A stretch of DNA of 64,000 nucleotides from Vibrio salinus (GCF_021272385.1 NZ_JAJSDZ010000009.1:620001-684000), one strand, 5' to 3'. Positions 47,073 to 57,359 are shown, counted from the stretch's first letter. Notes: generated by a model not told the origin, from the letters alone. Made by a program: numbers and translations.

Positions 47073-47780
47073 ATGGCCGGAGTAAATAATGTTGGTCAAA
47101 GTGGCTTGTCTTATATTGATCAGTTAAAAGATCTCCAGGATAAAAGCAAGAAAGATGAAGTCACCGGTAAGCAGGATCTTAAGCAGGAAGATTTCTTATC
47201 GCTATTGACCAAGCAGCTTTCCCAGCAGGACCCGTTTAAACCTGTTGGTAATGATCAGATGATTGCCCAGATGGCATCATTTGCCACTGTTGATGGTATT
47301 GGCAAAATGAACAATCAGTTTGAAAGCTTAAATTCATCATTGACATCTAATCAGGCTTTGCAGGCATCATCACTGGTTGGACGCGATGTTCTGATTAAAA
47401 GCCCTCATAGCATGAAGAAAGATGATGGTGGAATGGCTGCGATGGTCAAATTACCAAAATCAGTCGATAACCTTTATGTCCGGGTTGAGAATCAGGCTGG
47501 TCAGCTTGTGCGGACTTTGGATGCGGGGGCGAAACCTGCTGGTGATAACCGCGTCGAATGGGATGGCAAAGATGAAAAAGGCAACCCTTTGCCGGCCGGT
47601 CAGTACAGGATTAAAGCGGCAGGATTGGTGGATGGTAAGAGTACAGAATTTGAAGTATCGACGTATGCAAACGTCAATAGTGTCCTGCTTGGAAAGGGTA
47701 ATGGTAACGTACTGCTCAATCTGGCTGGCTTTGAATCGCCAGTTCGACTTGCTGAAGTACTAGAAGTTGGCAAAGCGTAA
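47073..47780 (+). CDS. flgD: Flagellar hook assembly scaffold FlgD
   Basis: FlgD caps the growing hook and is later replaced. The N-terminal part has QEDFLSLLTKQLSQQDPFKP and NDQMIAQMASFATVDGI, the conserved export and scaffold segment. A FlgD Ig-like/Tudor region follows (WDGKDEKGNPLPAGQYRI). The length of 235 residues is usual. It lies between flgC and the hook gene flgE. Confidence 0.96.
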   Translation: MAGVNNVGQSGLSYIDQLKDLQDKSKKDEVTGKQDLKQEDFLSLLTKQLSQQDPFKPVGNDQMIAQMASFATVDGIGKMNNQFESLNSSLTSNQALQASSLVGRDVLIKSPHSMKKDDGGMAAMVKLPKSVDNLYVRVENQAGQLVRTLDAGAKPAGDNRVEWDGKDEKGNPLPAGQYRIKAAGLVDGKSTEFEVSTYANVNSVLLGKGNGNVLLNLAGFESPVRLAEVLEVGKA

Positions 47781-47809
47781 CCGACGCTAGCTAGATAGGA
47801 GAATTTACG

Positions 47810-49114
47810 ATGTCATATATATCTCTAAGTGGTTTATCCGCAGCTCAGTTAGATCTGAATACCACGAGTAACAACATAGCTAACGCCAATACGTTTGGCT
47901 TTAAAGAGTCTCGTGCGGAATTTGGTGATGTGTATTCTAATTCACTGTTCACGAATTCTAAAACGACTCCTGGGTCAGGTGTTCAGGCAAATAAAATTGC
48001 TCAGCAATTTCATGAAGGGTCCAGTATTTATACGAATAACCCGATGGATTTGCGGATTTCCGGTACCGGTTATTTTGCGGTCGCAAAAGACAAACTTGTT
48101 CCGCAGCAAAACGAACTGACCCGTAACGGCGCTTTCCATCTCGATAAAAACAACTATATGGTGACATCGAATGATGAATATCTGATGGGTTATCAGGTGA
48201 ACAAAGATACTGGAGACGTTTTATCTTACGAGGCTTCACCGGTAAATATTCCGGCGGAATTCGGTAAACCGAAACAGACGGCAAATATTGAGGTCGGTGT
48301 GAACCTTCCGGCAAACGGCAAACTGAAAGATCCGGCACTGTTTGATTATACGGATCCGGAAACGTATAACCGCTCTACGTCATCGACCATTTATGACTCG
48401 ATGGGTCAGGCTTATAAGATGACGTCTTATTATCTGAAGGATCAGACTCAGGCAAATACCTGGCAGGTTTACTATACTGTTACGGATAAAGAAGGCGAAA
48501 AACCAATCAATATCGTTGGTGGTGATGCAACGGCAGGATCGGGTCAGACCGGACATACTCTGAAGTTTAATAATGATGGTACATTGGCAAGCATTAACAG
48601 TGGCCAGAATGTGGTTTCCGAGCCTCTTGGCGCCGGTGCCAATCCTCTCAATCTGAATGGGGCTGATATTAATCAAACCCTGTCTTTTGGACTGGATGCC
48701 GCCACTCAGTTTGCAGCGCCGTTTGAACTGACCAAATTTGATGAGGACGGAGCGACAACCGGTTTCTTAACCAAAGTCGATTTTGATGAGAACGGTAGTA
48801 TCCTCGGTACTTATTCAAATGGTGAAAATGTGATTCTGGGACGTGTTGCCTTAGTTCGTGTTGCCAATGAACAGGGACTGGATAAAAAAGGTGCAACCCA
48901 GTGGGATACCACTCAGGAATCGGGTGATAAAATCTGGGGGGAATCGAATAAAGGTTCTTTCGGTACGATTACCAGTGGTACATTAGAGCAGTCAAACATT
49001 GATATGACTCAGGAGCTGGTGGATCTGATATCGGCTCAGAGAAACTTCCAGGCTAACTCCCGTGCACTGGAAGTGGATAACCAGTTACAACAAAATATTC
49101 TGCAAATTCGTTAA
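47810..49114 (+). CDS. flgE: Flagellar hook protein FlgE
   Basis: FlgE subunits build the flexible hook. The 434-residue protein begins SYISLSGLSAAQLDLNTTSN with the rod/hook motif NNIANANTFGFKESRAEF, and ends with the C-terminal helix SNIDMTQELVDLISAQRNF followed by QANSRALEVD. The middle (about 140-340) contains the FlgE D1/D2 domains. It is last of the first hook/rod transcript; an unusual double hairpin follows before flgF. Confidence 0.96.
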   Translation: MSYISLSGLSAAQLDLNTTSNNIANANTFGFKESRAEFGDVYSNSLFTNSKTTPGSGVQANKIAQQFHEGSSIYTNNPMDLRISGTGYFAVAKDKLVPQQNELTRNGAFHLDKNNYMVTSNDEYLMGYQVNKDTGDVLSYEASPVNIPAEFGKPKQTANIEVGVNLPANGKLKDPALFDYTDPETYNRSTSSTIYDSMGQAYKMTSYYLKDQTQANTWQVYYTVTDKEGEKPINIVGGDATAGSGQTGHTLKFNNDGTLASINSGQNVVSEPLGAGANPLNLNGADINQTLSFGLDAATQFAAPFELTKFDEDGATTGFLTKVDFDENGSILGTYSNGENVILGRVALVRVANEQGLDKKGATQWDTTQESGDKIWGESNKGSFGTITSGTLEQSNIDMTQELVDLISAQRNFQANSRALEVDNQLQQNILQIR

Positions 49115-49121
49115 TCCACAA

Positions 49122-49167
49122 GCGGTAAATCAGCGGCAACGCGGATTTACCGCATTGCCGTTTTTTT
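49122..49167 (+). terminator. Terminator with a competing hairpin after flgE
   Basis: Hairpin B, CGGCAA (49134) with TTGCCG (49155-49160) enclosing GCGG/CCGC, runs into seven T and is a good terminator. Hairpin A pairs GCGGTAAATC (49122-49131) with GATTTACCGC (49144-49153). They share bases and cannot both form. Confidence 0.75.
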
Positions 49168-49246
49168 ATCTGATACGGCAAATAACCGTCCTTCTATAAT
49201 CCATCTATATTTTCCTATCTTAATGATAATTAAATAAAAAATAACA

Positions 49247-49262
49247 TGGCACATAATTTGCT
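49247..49262 (+). promoter_or_regulatory. Sigma-54 promoter of flgF
   Basis: TGGCACATAATTTGCT matches the -24/-12 consensus TGGCAC-N5-TTGCW in full. It is 36 bases before the flgF start and starts the flgFGHIJ transcript. Confidence 0.9.
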
Positions 49263-49297
49263 TTTTCTAGTTTGTATAACGAATTAGGAGCGGAAAA

Positions 49298-50047
49298 ATG
49301 GACCGTGCTTTATACCTGGCAATGAGCGGCGCTAAGCAGAATATGCAGGCAATGCAATTACGGGCAAACAATCTGGCTAATGTGAGTACCACCGGTTTTC
49401 GTGCTGATTTAGCTCAGGCAAGAGCCATGCAGGCGTATGGCGAAGGCTTACCAAGCCGTGTATTCAGTATGACGGAACGTCCGGGGAGTAATTTTGCTCA
49501 GGGTAGTGTAATTACAACCGGGCAGGATACAGACATCACGGTTCAGGGCGATGGCTGGATTTCCGTTCTGGATGCCACCGGTAAAGAAGGTCTGACCCGC
49601 AATGGCAATCTGTCAATTGATAAAAATGGCTTGCTGCATAATGGTCAGGGGCATCTGGTGCTAGGTGATAACGACGCTCCGATTAATCTGCCTATTCCTC
49701 TGAGTAAAATCGAAATTGGCAATGATGGCACGATTTCGGTTCTGCCTAAGGGAGCGCCGGCCAATGCCATGGAAATTGCCGGACGAGTGAAATTAGTCAA
49801 ACCGGATGACCGTTCATTGTACAAAGATACCAACGGTTTGTTCAGAGCCAAAGATCCCAATCAGACATTTACGGCCGATGCCGGAGTTAAGTTACTGACC
49901 GGTGTTCTGGAGGGCAGCAATGTGAATGCTGTTGGTGAAATGACGAGTTTGATTGATTTGCAGAGACAATATGAAATGCAGGTCAAAATGATGAGTACCG
50001 CTGAAGATATGGACAAAACGTCCGATTCATTACTTCGTACAAGTTAA
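49298..50047 (+). CDS. flgF: Flagellar basal-body rod protein FlgF
   Basis: FlgF is a proximal rod subunit joining the rod to FlgG. The 249-residue protein begins MDRALYLAMSGAKQNMQAMQ, with RANNLANVSTTGFRADL as the rod motif, DITVQGDGWISV as the D1 strand, and GSNVNAVGEMTSLIDLQRQYE at the C-terminus. A GGAG site precedes it, and flgG follows 21 bases later. Confidence 0.96.
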   Translation: MDRALYLAMSGAKQNMQAMQLRANNLANVSTTGFRADLAQARAMQAYGEGLPSRVFSMTERPGSNFAQGSVITTGQDTDITVQGDGWISVLDATGKEGLTRNGNLSIDKNGLLHNGQGHLVLGDNDAPINLPIPLSKIEIGNDGTISVLPKGAPANAMEIAGRVKLVKPDDRSLYKDTNGLFRAKDPNQTFTADAGVKLLTGVLEGSNVNAVGEMTSLIDLQRQYEMQVKMMSTAEDMDKTSDSLLRTS

Positions 50048-50068
50048 TCTGAGAATTAGGAGACGATT

Positions 50069-50857
50069 ATGCAGCCGGCTTTATGGGTGAGTAAGACAGG
50101 GCTTGACGCTCAGCAAACAAATATCGCCACTATTTCAAATAACCTGGCGAACGCTTCAACGGTTGGATTCAAAAAGGGCAGGGCTGTTTTTGAAGATTTG
50201 TTCTATCAGAATATCAACCAGCCTGGCGGTCAGTCATCACAGAATACGGAACTACCCAGCGGTCTGATGCTTGGGGCCGGGTCTAAGGTGGTTGCGACGC
50301 AAAAAGTCCATACGAATGGAAATGCGCAAACAACATCAAACAGCCTGGATATGATGATTGAAGGTGATGGTTTCTTCCAGATTCTGTTACCGGACGGCAA
50401 TATCGGCTATTCCCGCAATGGCCAGTTTACCCTGAACTCTGAAGGGGCCATTGTTACCTCCGGTTCCGGTTATCCGTTGCAGCCGGAAATTGTGATTCCT
50501 CAGGATGCAATTTCCATTACTATCGGTAACGATGGTGAAGTGTCAGCACGTGTTCGCGGGCAGCAAAATAACCAGGTTCTGGGACAGATTACAACCGTAG
50601 ACTTCATTAACCCGGGTGGCCTTGAACCAATTGGTCAGAACTTATATCTGCCAACAGGTGCAAGTGGTGATCCTCAGGAAGGGGTTCCCGGTCTGGATGG
50701 GTTGGGAAACATTCGCCAGTCAATGCTAGAAAGCTCAAATGTTAATGTGACGGAAGAATTGGTTAACCTGATTGAAGCGCAGCGGGTGTATGAAATGAAT
50801 TCCAAAGTCATTTCGGCCGTTGACAAAATGATGAGTTACGCAAATCAACAGTTATAG
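50069..50857 (+). CDS. flgG: Flagellar distal rod protein FlgG
   Basis: FlgG forms the distal rod that passes through the P and L rings. The 262-residue protein has MQPALWVSKTGLDAQQT, SNNLANASTVGFKKGRAVF, LDMMIEGDGFFQILLPDG and the C-terminal SSNVNVTEELVNLIEAQRVYE. All are typical, as is its length. It lies between flgF and flgH. Confidence 0.97.
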   Translation: MQPALWVSKTGLDAQQTNIATISNNLANASTVGFKKGRAVFEDLFYQNINQPGGQSSQNTELPSGLMLGAGSKVVATQKVHTNGNAQTTSNSLDMMIEGDGFFQILLPDGNIGYSRNGQFTLNSEGAIVTSGSGYPLQPEIVIPQDAISITIGNDGEVSARVRGQQNNQVLGQITTVDFINPGGLEPIGQNLYLPTGASGDPQEGVPGLDGLGNIRQSMLESSNVNVTEELVNLIEAQRVYEMNSKVISAVDKMMSYANQQL

Positions 50858-50885
50858 CGGTAAGGAATAAAAGAGGTTAATCACG

Positions 50886-51677
50886 ATGAGAACGATTATT
50901 TTCCTGTTAGCAAGTGTGCTGTTGCTGTCCGGTTGCGAACTGATACCAACGACAAAAGACGATGCCGTGACGGATCAGGGTACCACGCTTGTGGATGCGG
51001 TTGAAGGTGATAAATCGGAAGACAATTCGTCATCTGGTGGCCTTTTGACGAATGCCCTGAGAAGCCGTAAGGATCCGGTGGCCAATGATCCGGCCTGGGC
51101 TCCGATACATCCTAAAAAGCATCGTGAGCATTATGCTGCTGAAACCGGCTCTTTATTTAGTCTGACAAACAACAGCAGTTTATATGATGACTTAAAACCC
51201 AGAAAAATTGGCGACATTATTACCGTCACTCTGAACGAGAATACCAAAGCGGCAAAAAGTGCCGATGCGGATCTGGCTAAAAATAATGACGCTTCCATGG
51301 ACCCTTTGGAAATGGGCGGACAGGAGCTGAAAATTGGTGATAATAATCTGTCCTATAAGTTAAAAAACGGCAATAAATTTTCCGGTAGTGCGGCTGCGAA
51401 CCAGAGTAACAGCATTTCCGGTACGATTACGGTACAGGTGATCGAAGTGTTAGCCAACGGTAATCTGGTGATTCGTGGTGAAAAATGGCTGTCCCTGAAT
51501 ACCGGCGATGAGTATGTCCGGCTGAGCGGAACCATTCGTCCGCAGGACATTACTTACGATAATACGGTTGCTTCTGACCGCATTGCAAACGCCAGAATTC
51601 AGTATTCCGGTACCGGAACCAATCAGGATATGCAGGAACCGGGAACATTGGCACGATTTTTTAATGTCGCTCTTTAG
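50886..51677 (+). CDS. flgH: Flagellar L-ring lipoprotein FlgH
   Basis: FlgH builds the L ring in the outer membrane. The signal ends in LLLSGC (Cys about 17), the lipidation site. The mature part shows the family segments [19 protein letters not shown] and [18 protein letters not shown], then [11 protein letters not shown] and the end [11 protein letters not shown]. The length of 263 residues is slightly above the E. coli form (232), owing to an Asp/Ser-rich stretch after the signal. Confidence 0.96.
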   Translation: MRTIIFLLASVLLLSGCELIPTTKDDAVTDQGTTLVDAVEGDKSEDNSSSGGLLTNALRSRKDPVANDPAWAPIHPKKHREHYAAETGSLFSLTNNSSLYDDLKPRKIGDIITVTLNENTKAAKSADADLAKNNDASMDPLEMGGQELKIGDNNLSYKLKNGNKFSGSAAANQSNSISGTITVQVIEVLANGNLVIRGEKWLSLNTGDEYVRLSGTIRPQDITYDNTVASDRIANARIQYSGTGTNQDMQEPGTLARFFNVAL

Positions 51678-51727
51678 GTAATATTGAAAGTCGAAGTTTT
51701 GACAGAATCGAGTTGTAGGGTGATGAC

Positions 51728-52819
51728 ATGAATAAATGGCTTATCAGTTTAGTGAGTCTTTTGCTGGTTTCCTGGGGAGCGGATGCAGCGAGAATTAAAG
51801 ACGTTGCACAGGTTGCCGGAGTCCGTAGTAACCAGCTTGTCGGTTACGGGTTGGTAACAGGACTTCCTGGTACTGGTGAGTCGACTCCATTTACAGATCA
51901 AAGCTTCAATGCCATGTTGCAAAATTTCGGAATTCAGTTGCCGGAAGGAACCAGCCCCAAGGCAAAAAACATTGCTGCTGTCATCGTTACGGCAAAGCTC
52001 CCCGCTTTTACCAAACAAGGTCAGACGATTGATGTCACCGTGTCATCCATAGGATCAGCAAAAAGTTTACGCGGCGGAACGCTGATGCAAACCATGCTGA
52101 AAGGGCTTGATGGAAAAGTATATGCCGTTGCTCAGGGAAATCTGGTTGTCAGTGGATTCAGTGCTGATGGGGCCGACGGTTCAAGTATCGTCGGGAATAA
52201 TCCGGCGGTTGGTATGATCTCCAGTGGTGCGATTGTTGAACGGGAAGTTCCGACGCCATTCAGCCGTGGGGATTATATTACCTTCAATCTTCTGGATTCG
52301 GATTTTACCACTGCTCAGCGTATGACTGATGCGGTGAATAACTTTTTAGGGCCGGGTATGGCGTCGGCGGTTGATGCGACTTCTGTAAAGGTCCGGGCCC
52401 CAAGAGATGCGAGCCAACGGGTTGCTTTCTTATCTGCGATTGAAAATTTGGAATTTAATACCGCAGAGGGCGCAGCAAAAATTATTGTGAATTCCCGGAC
52501 TGGAACCATTGTTGTCGGCCAGCATGTGAGACTGAAACCCGCTGCGGTGACTCACGGTGGCATGACTGTTGCAATCAAAGAAAAACCGACAGTCAGTCAG
52601 CCTAATGCACTGGCAAACGGTGATACAACTGTTGTCCCCGATTCTGATATTTCAGTGACGGAAAAGCAGGGGAAAATGTTTAATTTCCAAACCGGTGTGA
52701 CGTTGGATGATTTAGTCAGGGCAGTGAATGAAGTGGGCGCAGCTCCTTCAGATTTGATGGCGATTTTGCAGGCACTTAAACAGGCCGGTGCCATCGAAGG
52801 CCAGCTGATTATTATTTAA
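51728..52819 (+). CDS. flgI: Flagellar P-ring protein FlgI
   Basis: FlgI makes the P ring in the peptidoglycan layer. The 363-residue protein has a signal peptide ([19 protein letters not shown]) and the FlgI start [21 protein letters not shown], then [34 protein letters not shown] and the terminal [19 protein letters not shown]. It needs the chaperone FlgA (43.5 kb) for assembly. Confidence 0.97.
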   Translation: MNKWLISLVSLLLVSWGADAARIKDVAQVAGVRSNQLVGYGLVTGLPGTGESTPFTDQSFNAMLQNFGIQLPEGTSPKAKNIAAVIVTAKLPAFTKQGQTIDVTVSSIGSAKSLRGGTLMQTMLKGLDGKVYAVAQGNLVVSGFSADGADGSSIVGNNPAVGMISSGAIVEREVPTPFSRGDYITFNLLDSDFTTAQRMTDAVNNFLGPGMASAVDATSVKVRAPRDASQRVAFLSAIENLEFNTAEGAAKIIVNSRTGTIVVGQHVRLKPAAVTHGGMTVAIKEKPTVSQPNALANGDTTVVPDSDISVTEKQGKMFNFQTGVTLDDLVRAVNEVGAAPSDLMAILQALKQAGAIEGQLIII

Positions 52820-52833
52820 TTAAGGAGAGAGAA

Positions 52834-53775
52834 ATGGCTGATAGTGTCAATGATATTAGTTTTACTCAGGATTTAACTCAACTTGATAAATTACGTCAGG
52901 CTGCTGTCAACGGTAATAAGAGCAGTGAAAAAGCGGCGCTTAAATCTGCTGCTAAGCAGTTCGAATCTATTTTTTCGAACATGCTGTTTAAATCGATGCG
53001 TGACGCGAACTCGGAGTTTAAATCAGATTTGCTGGATACCCGGACGCAGGATTTTTACCGTCAGATGTTAGATGAGCAACGGGCCAGTGATTTAAGTAAG
53101 TCAGGTAGTCTCGGTCTGGCTGATATGATAGTGGCTCAGCTATCGGCCGGAATTCAGGGAACGAATCCGTCCGGAAAAGATGGTTTGCAGCAAGCTCTCG
53201 AACGGGTTCGTGAATCAAATAGTCGTTCTTCCACTTCCGATCTGAAGGACATTTTTTCTGCGGGTGCTGCTGTAAATAGCGCTACACAGACAACAAATTC
53301 GGAGTTTAAAGGTCCACGGGATTTCATCAGTAAACTGAAACCTTATGCCGATAAAGCCGCGAAATCTCTGGGTGTTGATCCATCACTATTACTGGCTCAG
53401 GCCGCATTAGAAACCGGCTGGGGTGATAAAATGGTTAAAAATTCGTTAGGTAGCAGTAATAATTTGTTTAACATTAAAGCGGATAAAAGTTGGCCAGGTG
53501 ATAAAGTTGCCACACAAACTCTGGAATATGAAGGCCGGACGCCGGTGATTGAAAACGCGTCTTTCCGGGCTTACGATAACTTCCAGGACAGCTTTAACGA
53601 CTATGTTCGTTTCCTGAACTCGAATCCACGCTATGAAACTGCGCTTCAGAATAGTAAGAGCAGCAGTGATTTTATTCGCGGTATTCATAGCGCAGGTTAC
53701 GCAACGGATCCTGATTACGCTGATAAAGTCTTACGGGTTAAAAATCAAATAGATCAAATGAATTCATCTTTGTAA
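52834..53775 (+). CDS. flgJ: Flagellar rod cap and muramidase FlgJ
   Basis: FlgJ caps the growing rod and opens peptidoglycan. The N-terminal rod-cap domain (about 15-105) has KSAAKQFESIFSNMLFKSMRD. The C-terminal glucosaminidase domain (about 165-310) shows LLLAQAALETGWG, with the catalytic Glu, then NLFNIKADKSWPGDKV, RAYDNFQDSFNDYVRFL and SAGYATDPDYADKV. The length of 313 residues is usual. A terminator follows. Confidence 0.96.
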   Translation: MADSVNDISFTQDLTQLDKLRQAAVNGNKSSEKAALKSAAKQFESIFSNMLFKSMRDANSEFKSDLLDTRTQDFYRQMLDEQRASDLSKSGSLGLADMIVAQLSAGIQGTNPSGKDGLQQALERVRESNSRSSTSDLKDIFSAGAAVNSATQTTNSEFKGPRDFISKLKPYADKAAKSLGVDPSLLLAQAALETGWGDKMVKNSLGSSNNLFNIKADKSWPGDKVATQTLEYEGRTPVIENASFRAYDNFQDSFNDYVRFLNSNPRYETALQNSKSSSDFIRGIHSAGYATDPDYADKVLRVKNQIDQMNSSL

Positions 53776-53811
53776 ATCCACAGGTATTTTGCCTGACTTT
53801 CTGCTTTATTT

Positions 53812-53837
53812 GCGCCAGTTCTTCTGGCGCTTTCTTT
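53812..53837 (+). terminator. Rho-independent terminator after flgJ
   Basis: GCGCCAG pairs with CTGGCGC around TTCTT, followed by TTTCTTT. Confidence 0.75.
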
Positions 53838-53851
53838 ATCTGTCTCTTAAG

Positions 53852-53867
53852 TGGCACACATATTGCT
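53852..53867 (+). promoter_or_regulatory. Sigma-54 promoter of flgK
   Basis: TGGCACACATATTGCT is a full match to the -24/-12 consensus with GG and GC 10 bases apart, 51 bases before flgK. Confidence 0.9.
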
Positions 53868-53917
53868 TTATTTAGTATGTCTTTCTTTTTGGCAAAGATT
53901 TAACTTCGGGGACTCCT

Positions 53918-55792
53918 ATGGCGTCTGATCTATTAAATGTTGGTACTCAGAGTGTTTTAACAGCACAACGGCAGTTGGGAACGACCGGTCATAACATTTC
54001 TAATGTTAATACCGAGGGTTACAGCCGTCAGTCGGTTATTCAGGGTACAAATATGCCTCGTCAGTACGGGGGTCAGACTTATGGTATGGGTGTTCATGTG
54101 GAAAATGTTCGCCGCTCATGGGATCAGTTTGCCGTTAAAGAATTAAATCTTGCCACTACTGACTATTCCAAAAAACGCGATACCGAAGAAAATCTGAATA
54201 TGCTATCTGGCATGCTTTCTTCGGTGGCTTCCAAAAAAATTCCGGAAAACTTAAATGAATGGTTTGATGCCATTAAGACTTTAGCTGACACTCCCAATGA
54301 TGTCGGTGCCCGCAAGGTGGTTCTGGAAAAAGCCAACTTGGTTGCACAAAACCTGAATGATTTCCATGACACCGTCAGGCGGCAATATGAAGTCACGAAT
54401 AAAGGGTTAGAAGTCGGTGTCAAACGGATTAACCAACTGGCAATCGAACTTCGGGATCTTCAGCGTTTGATGATGAAAACACCGGGTCCTCATAATGACC
54501 TGATGGATCAGCATGAAAAGCTGGTTAAAGAATTATCTCAGTACACCAAAGTGACCGTTACAAAACGAAAAAATGCGGAAGGATTTAATATCCATATCGG
54601 CAACGGTCATACATTGGTTTCCGGCACAGAAGCCAGTCAGTTAAAACTGATTCCTGGCAAGCCCGATACTCATCAGCTTCGGTTAGCGATGGTTGAGGGG
54701 AAAGGGATCAAACCCATTAGCCACAGAGATATCGATGGAAAATTAGGCGCATTATTTGATATGCGTGATAATCAGATTCCCCATCTGTTGGATGAAATGG
54801 GACGTATGACCACTGCGCTTTCCTATGAAGTCAATGATCTTCAGTCTCAGGGACTGGATTTACGTGGTGATATCGGTCAGAAAATGTTTACGGATGTTAA
54901 CTCGGAAGAGATCGCCAAATCTCGTGTGGTCACCGGCAGTAATTCAGAAGCCGATATGGAAGTGTATATCGATGACATTACGCAGTTAAAAGGTGGGCAA
55001 TATTCTCTTCTTTATGATGGCAGTGATTACATTACTACTTTACCGGATGGTGAGCAGAAAGTATTAGAGCCGTCTGGTGGTGAATTAAATATTGATGGTC
55101 TGAGAATCAAAATTAACAATGAGCCGGAGAAAGGCGAACGGATTCTGATTCGTCCGACACGGGATGCGGCACGCCAGATTAAAACTATGTTTAATGACCC
55201 GACAAAAATTGCCGCTCAGAGTTATGAAGCATCGACAACTTTTGCCCTGGGTACGGCAGAATTCAATATCCTGGCCGCCGGGGATTTACGGGAATTCGAA
55301 GTGGATGTTTCGGATTTAGGTAACACATTCAGCGTTAAAGATAAAAATGGCAAGGTGGTTTTAAAAGATGAGGACTACCCACCATCCGGTCCGGTGACTG
55401 TGATGGGGACTACTTTTGAATTAACCGCTGGCGCATTACCAAAAGATAAGTTTACTGCCAACCTGGTACCGTCAGAAGGTGATAACGGTAACCTGCGTAA
55501 AATGCAGGATCTGCAGACCGCGAAAAATATGAATGACAATGAGTCGACACTGATCGATCTATATCAGGACTTAAATACCAATGTCGGACTCAGAATGTCG
55601 ACTGCTTCACGTCTGACTGATGTGGCCAGAATAGAAAAACAATCGGCTGAAGAACGTATTGCTTCGGTATCCGGGGTTAACCTGGATGAAGAAGCGGCCA
55701 ATATGATGAAATTCCAACAAGCGTATATGGCGTCTTCCCGGATTATGCAGGCGGCAAATGATACGTTTAATACCATTCTGCAGTTAAGGTAG
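53918..55792 (+). CDS. flgK: Flagellar hook-filament junction protein FlgK
   Basis: FlgK is the first junction protein between hook and filament. The 624-residue protein has the N-terminal QRQLGTTGHNISNVNTEGYS, the YGGQTYGMGVHVENVRR segment and the C-terminal SGVNLDEEAANMMKFQQAY followed by MQAANDTFNTILQLR. The middle (about 330-520) is variable. It is exported with FlgN as chaperone and is followed by flgL after 12 bases. Confidence 0.96.
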   Translation: MASDLLNVGTQSVLTAQRQLGTTGHNISNVNTEGYSRQSVIQGTNMPRQYGGQTYGMGVHVENVRRSWDQFAVKELNLATTDYSKKRDTEENLNMLSGMLSSVASKKIPENLNEWFDAIKTLADTPNDVGARKVVLEKANLVAQNLNDFHDTVRRQYEVTNKGLEVGVKRINQLAIELRDLQRLMMKTPGPHNDLMDQHEKLVKELSQYTKVTVTKRKNAEGFNIHIGNGHTLVSGTEASQLKLIPGKPDTHQLRLAMVEGKGIKPISHRDIDGKLGALFDMRDNQIPHLLDEMGRMTTALSYEVNDLQSQGLDLRGDIGQKMFTDVNSEEIAKSRVVTGSNSEADMEVYIDDITQLKGGQYSLLYDGSDYITTLPDGEQKVLEPSGGELNIDGLRIKINNEPEKGERILIRPTRDAARQIKTMFNDPTKIAAQSYEASTTFALGTAEFNILAAGDLREFEVDVSDLGNTFSVKDKNGKVVLKDEDYPPSGPVTVMGTTFELTAGALPKDKFTANLVPSEGDNGNLRKMQDLQTAKNMNDNESTLIDLYQDLNTNVGLRMSTASRLTDVARIEKQSAEERIASVSGVNLDEEAANMMKFQQAYMASSRIMQAANDTFNTILQLR

Positions 55793-55804
55793 GGAGGAAG
55801 ATAG

Positions 55805-56998
55805 ATGTTTAATCGTATTGCAAGCTTCCATAATTACCAGGCCGTTCAGAATGATTTGCGCCGTCAGGAAGCGAAAGTTCATCATAATCAGGCTCAGTTA
55901 GCGTCCGGAAAAAAGTTGTTACAGCCAAGCGATAATCCACTCGCGACTCATTATATTCAGAATGTCGGACAGCAGGAAGAACAGCTAAAACAGTATCTGG
56001 ATTCAATTATTCTGGTCAGAAATCGTCTGGAACATCAGGAAGTCATTATTTCCAATGCGGAAGAGTTTACCGATGACGCTAAACGAAACATTATGGAGAT
56101 GATTAATGGGTCACTATCCTCGGAAGACAGGATAGCCAGAAGACGCGAGCTGGAAGAGCTGAGAAATAATATGCTGAATCTGGCAAATGTTCAGGATGAA
56201 TCCGGTAATTATATTTTTGCCGGAACCAAGCCGGATAACCAGCCTTTTTTCCGGGATAAAGCCGGAAATGTGACGTATTCGGGGGATGATTACCAGAGAA
56301 AAATGCGGATCTCTAACAGTCTGGAAATGCCATTTAATGACCCGGGTAATAAAGTGTTTATGAACATAGAGAATCCGTTTGGTAATTATGAGCCGGACTA
56401 TAAGTTACAGGAAGGGTCGGAATTACTGCTGGATAAAGCAGTGAATACCGATCCGGATGATGATTCTTCTTATAAAGTGACATTTGTTGATCTGGGTAAT
56501 AACCAATTTGGTTATGACCTGGAAAAGAATGGCAGTTCTGTTCAGAGTGGAGAGTTTAATCCTAAAACCGGGATTCAATATGAAGGTCTTACGATTCACT
56601 TAAAAGGTCAGATTACGAAAGGGGATTCGATCGAACTTAACCGCCGGGACACATTCAGTGTGTTCGATACCTTTAAAAATGCTTTACAGGCAGCAAAAGG
56701 CTCGGTATCGGATGCGTCTAACTCAGCAAAGTTACAACAGTATACAGCAGAATTTCAGGCAGCATTTACCCATATCACCAAAGTCAGAACGGATATCGGG
56801 GCTCGCCTGAATACACTTGATCTCCAGGAAGAGCAGCATCAGGACTTTAAGGTCAGCCTGGCAAAATCAAAAAGTCAGTTTGAAGATCTCGATTACGCAG
56901 AAGCGGTCATTGATTTTAATGAGAATACCCGAGCGTTACAGGCATCTCAACAGGCCTTTGGTAAGACAAAAGATTTAACACTTTTTAACTATATCTAA
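55805..56998 (+). CDS. flgL: Flagellar hook-filament junction protein FlgL
   Basis: FlgL is the second junction protein. The 397-residue protein has the flagellin-like N-terminus (MFNRIASFHNYQAVQNDLRR, LASGKKLLQPSDNPLATHYI) and C-terminus (FEDLDYAEAVIDFNENTRAL). The segment NVQDESGNYIFAGTKPDNQPF is typical of FlgL. It is co-transcribed with flgK from the sigma-54 promoter. Confidence 0.95.
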   Translation: MFNRIASFHNYQAVQNDLRRQEAKVHHNQAQLASGKKLLQPSDNPLATHYIQNVGQQEEQLKQYLDSIILVRNRLEHQEVIISNAEEFTDDAKRNIMEMINGSLSSEDRIARRRELEELRNNMLNLANVQDESGNYIFAGTKPDNQPFFRDKAGNVTYSGDDYQRKMRISNSLEMPFNDPGNKVFMNIENPFGNYEPDYKLQEGSELLLDKAVNTDPDDDSSYKVTFVDLGNNQFGYDLEKNGSSVQSGEFNPKTGIQYEGLTIHLKGQITKGDSIELNRRDTFSVFDTFKNALQAAKGSVSDASNSAKLQQYTAEFQAAFTHITKVRTDIGARLNTLDLQEEQHQDFKVSLAKSKSQFEDLDYAEAVIDFNENTRALQASQQAFGKTKDLTLFNYI

Positions 56999-57224
56999 CT
57001 TTCATTGCCTTATGTGCATTGGCCATAAGTGCGAAAGGAGATTGGTTTTCTCTGCAAATCAGGGCAATAGCCGGAAATGCAGGGTGGCAAGAGCGGCAAG
57101 CAGGCGGCAAAGTTCCGTTGAATTTTTCCAGATTCAGTTTGTGTTGATTGCCAATATTAAGGAAGTATCAATAACTGATATTTAAGTTATTGAAAAACAA
57201 TAAAATAAAAATTTAAACAAAAGT

Positions 57225-57240
57225 TGGCACGCTAAATGCT
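57225..57240 (+). promoter_or_regulatory. Sigma-54 promoter of the first flagellin gene
   Basis: TGGCACGCTAAATGCT fits the -24/-12 consensus (GG-N10-GC). It is 140 bases before the start, leaving a leader of about 125 bases. The rest of the gap from flgL (56999-57224) holds three GGCAAG-type repeats near 57087-57115 and no gene. Confidence 0.9.
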
Positions 57241-57305
57241 TTAGTTTAAGAAAAGCTGTTAAACAGTTTACGTTAAACGGCATTGCAAATGTGGCAAGTT
57301 ATTTA

Positions 57306-57359
57306 CGGTCAGTGCTTCCCAACGAGAGTAAAGCTGACCGCTTCGCAAAAGCTTGCGAA
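57306..57359 (+). promoter_or_regulatory. Two hairpins in the leader of the first flagellin mRNA
   Basis: CGGTCAG pairs with CTGACCG (57306-57340), and TTCGCAA pairs with TTGCGAA (57342-57359, 4-base loop), ending just before the AGGAGAG ribosome site. They may set message stability or translation. Confidence 0.5.
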
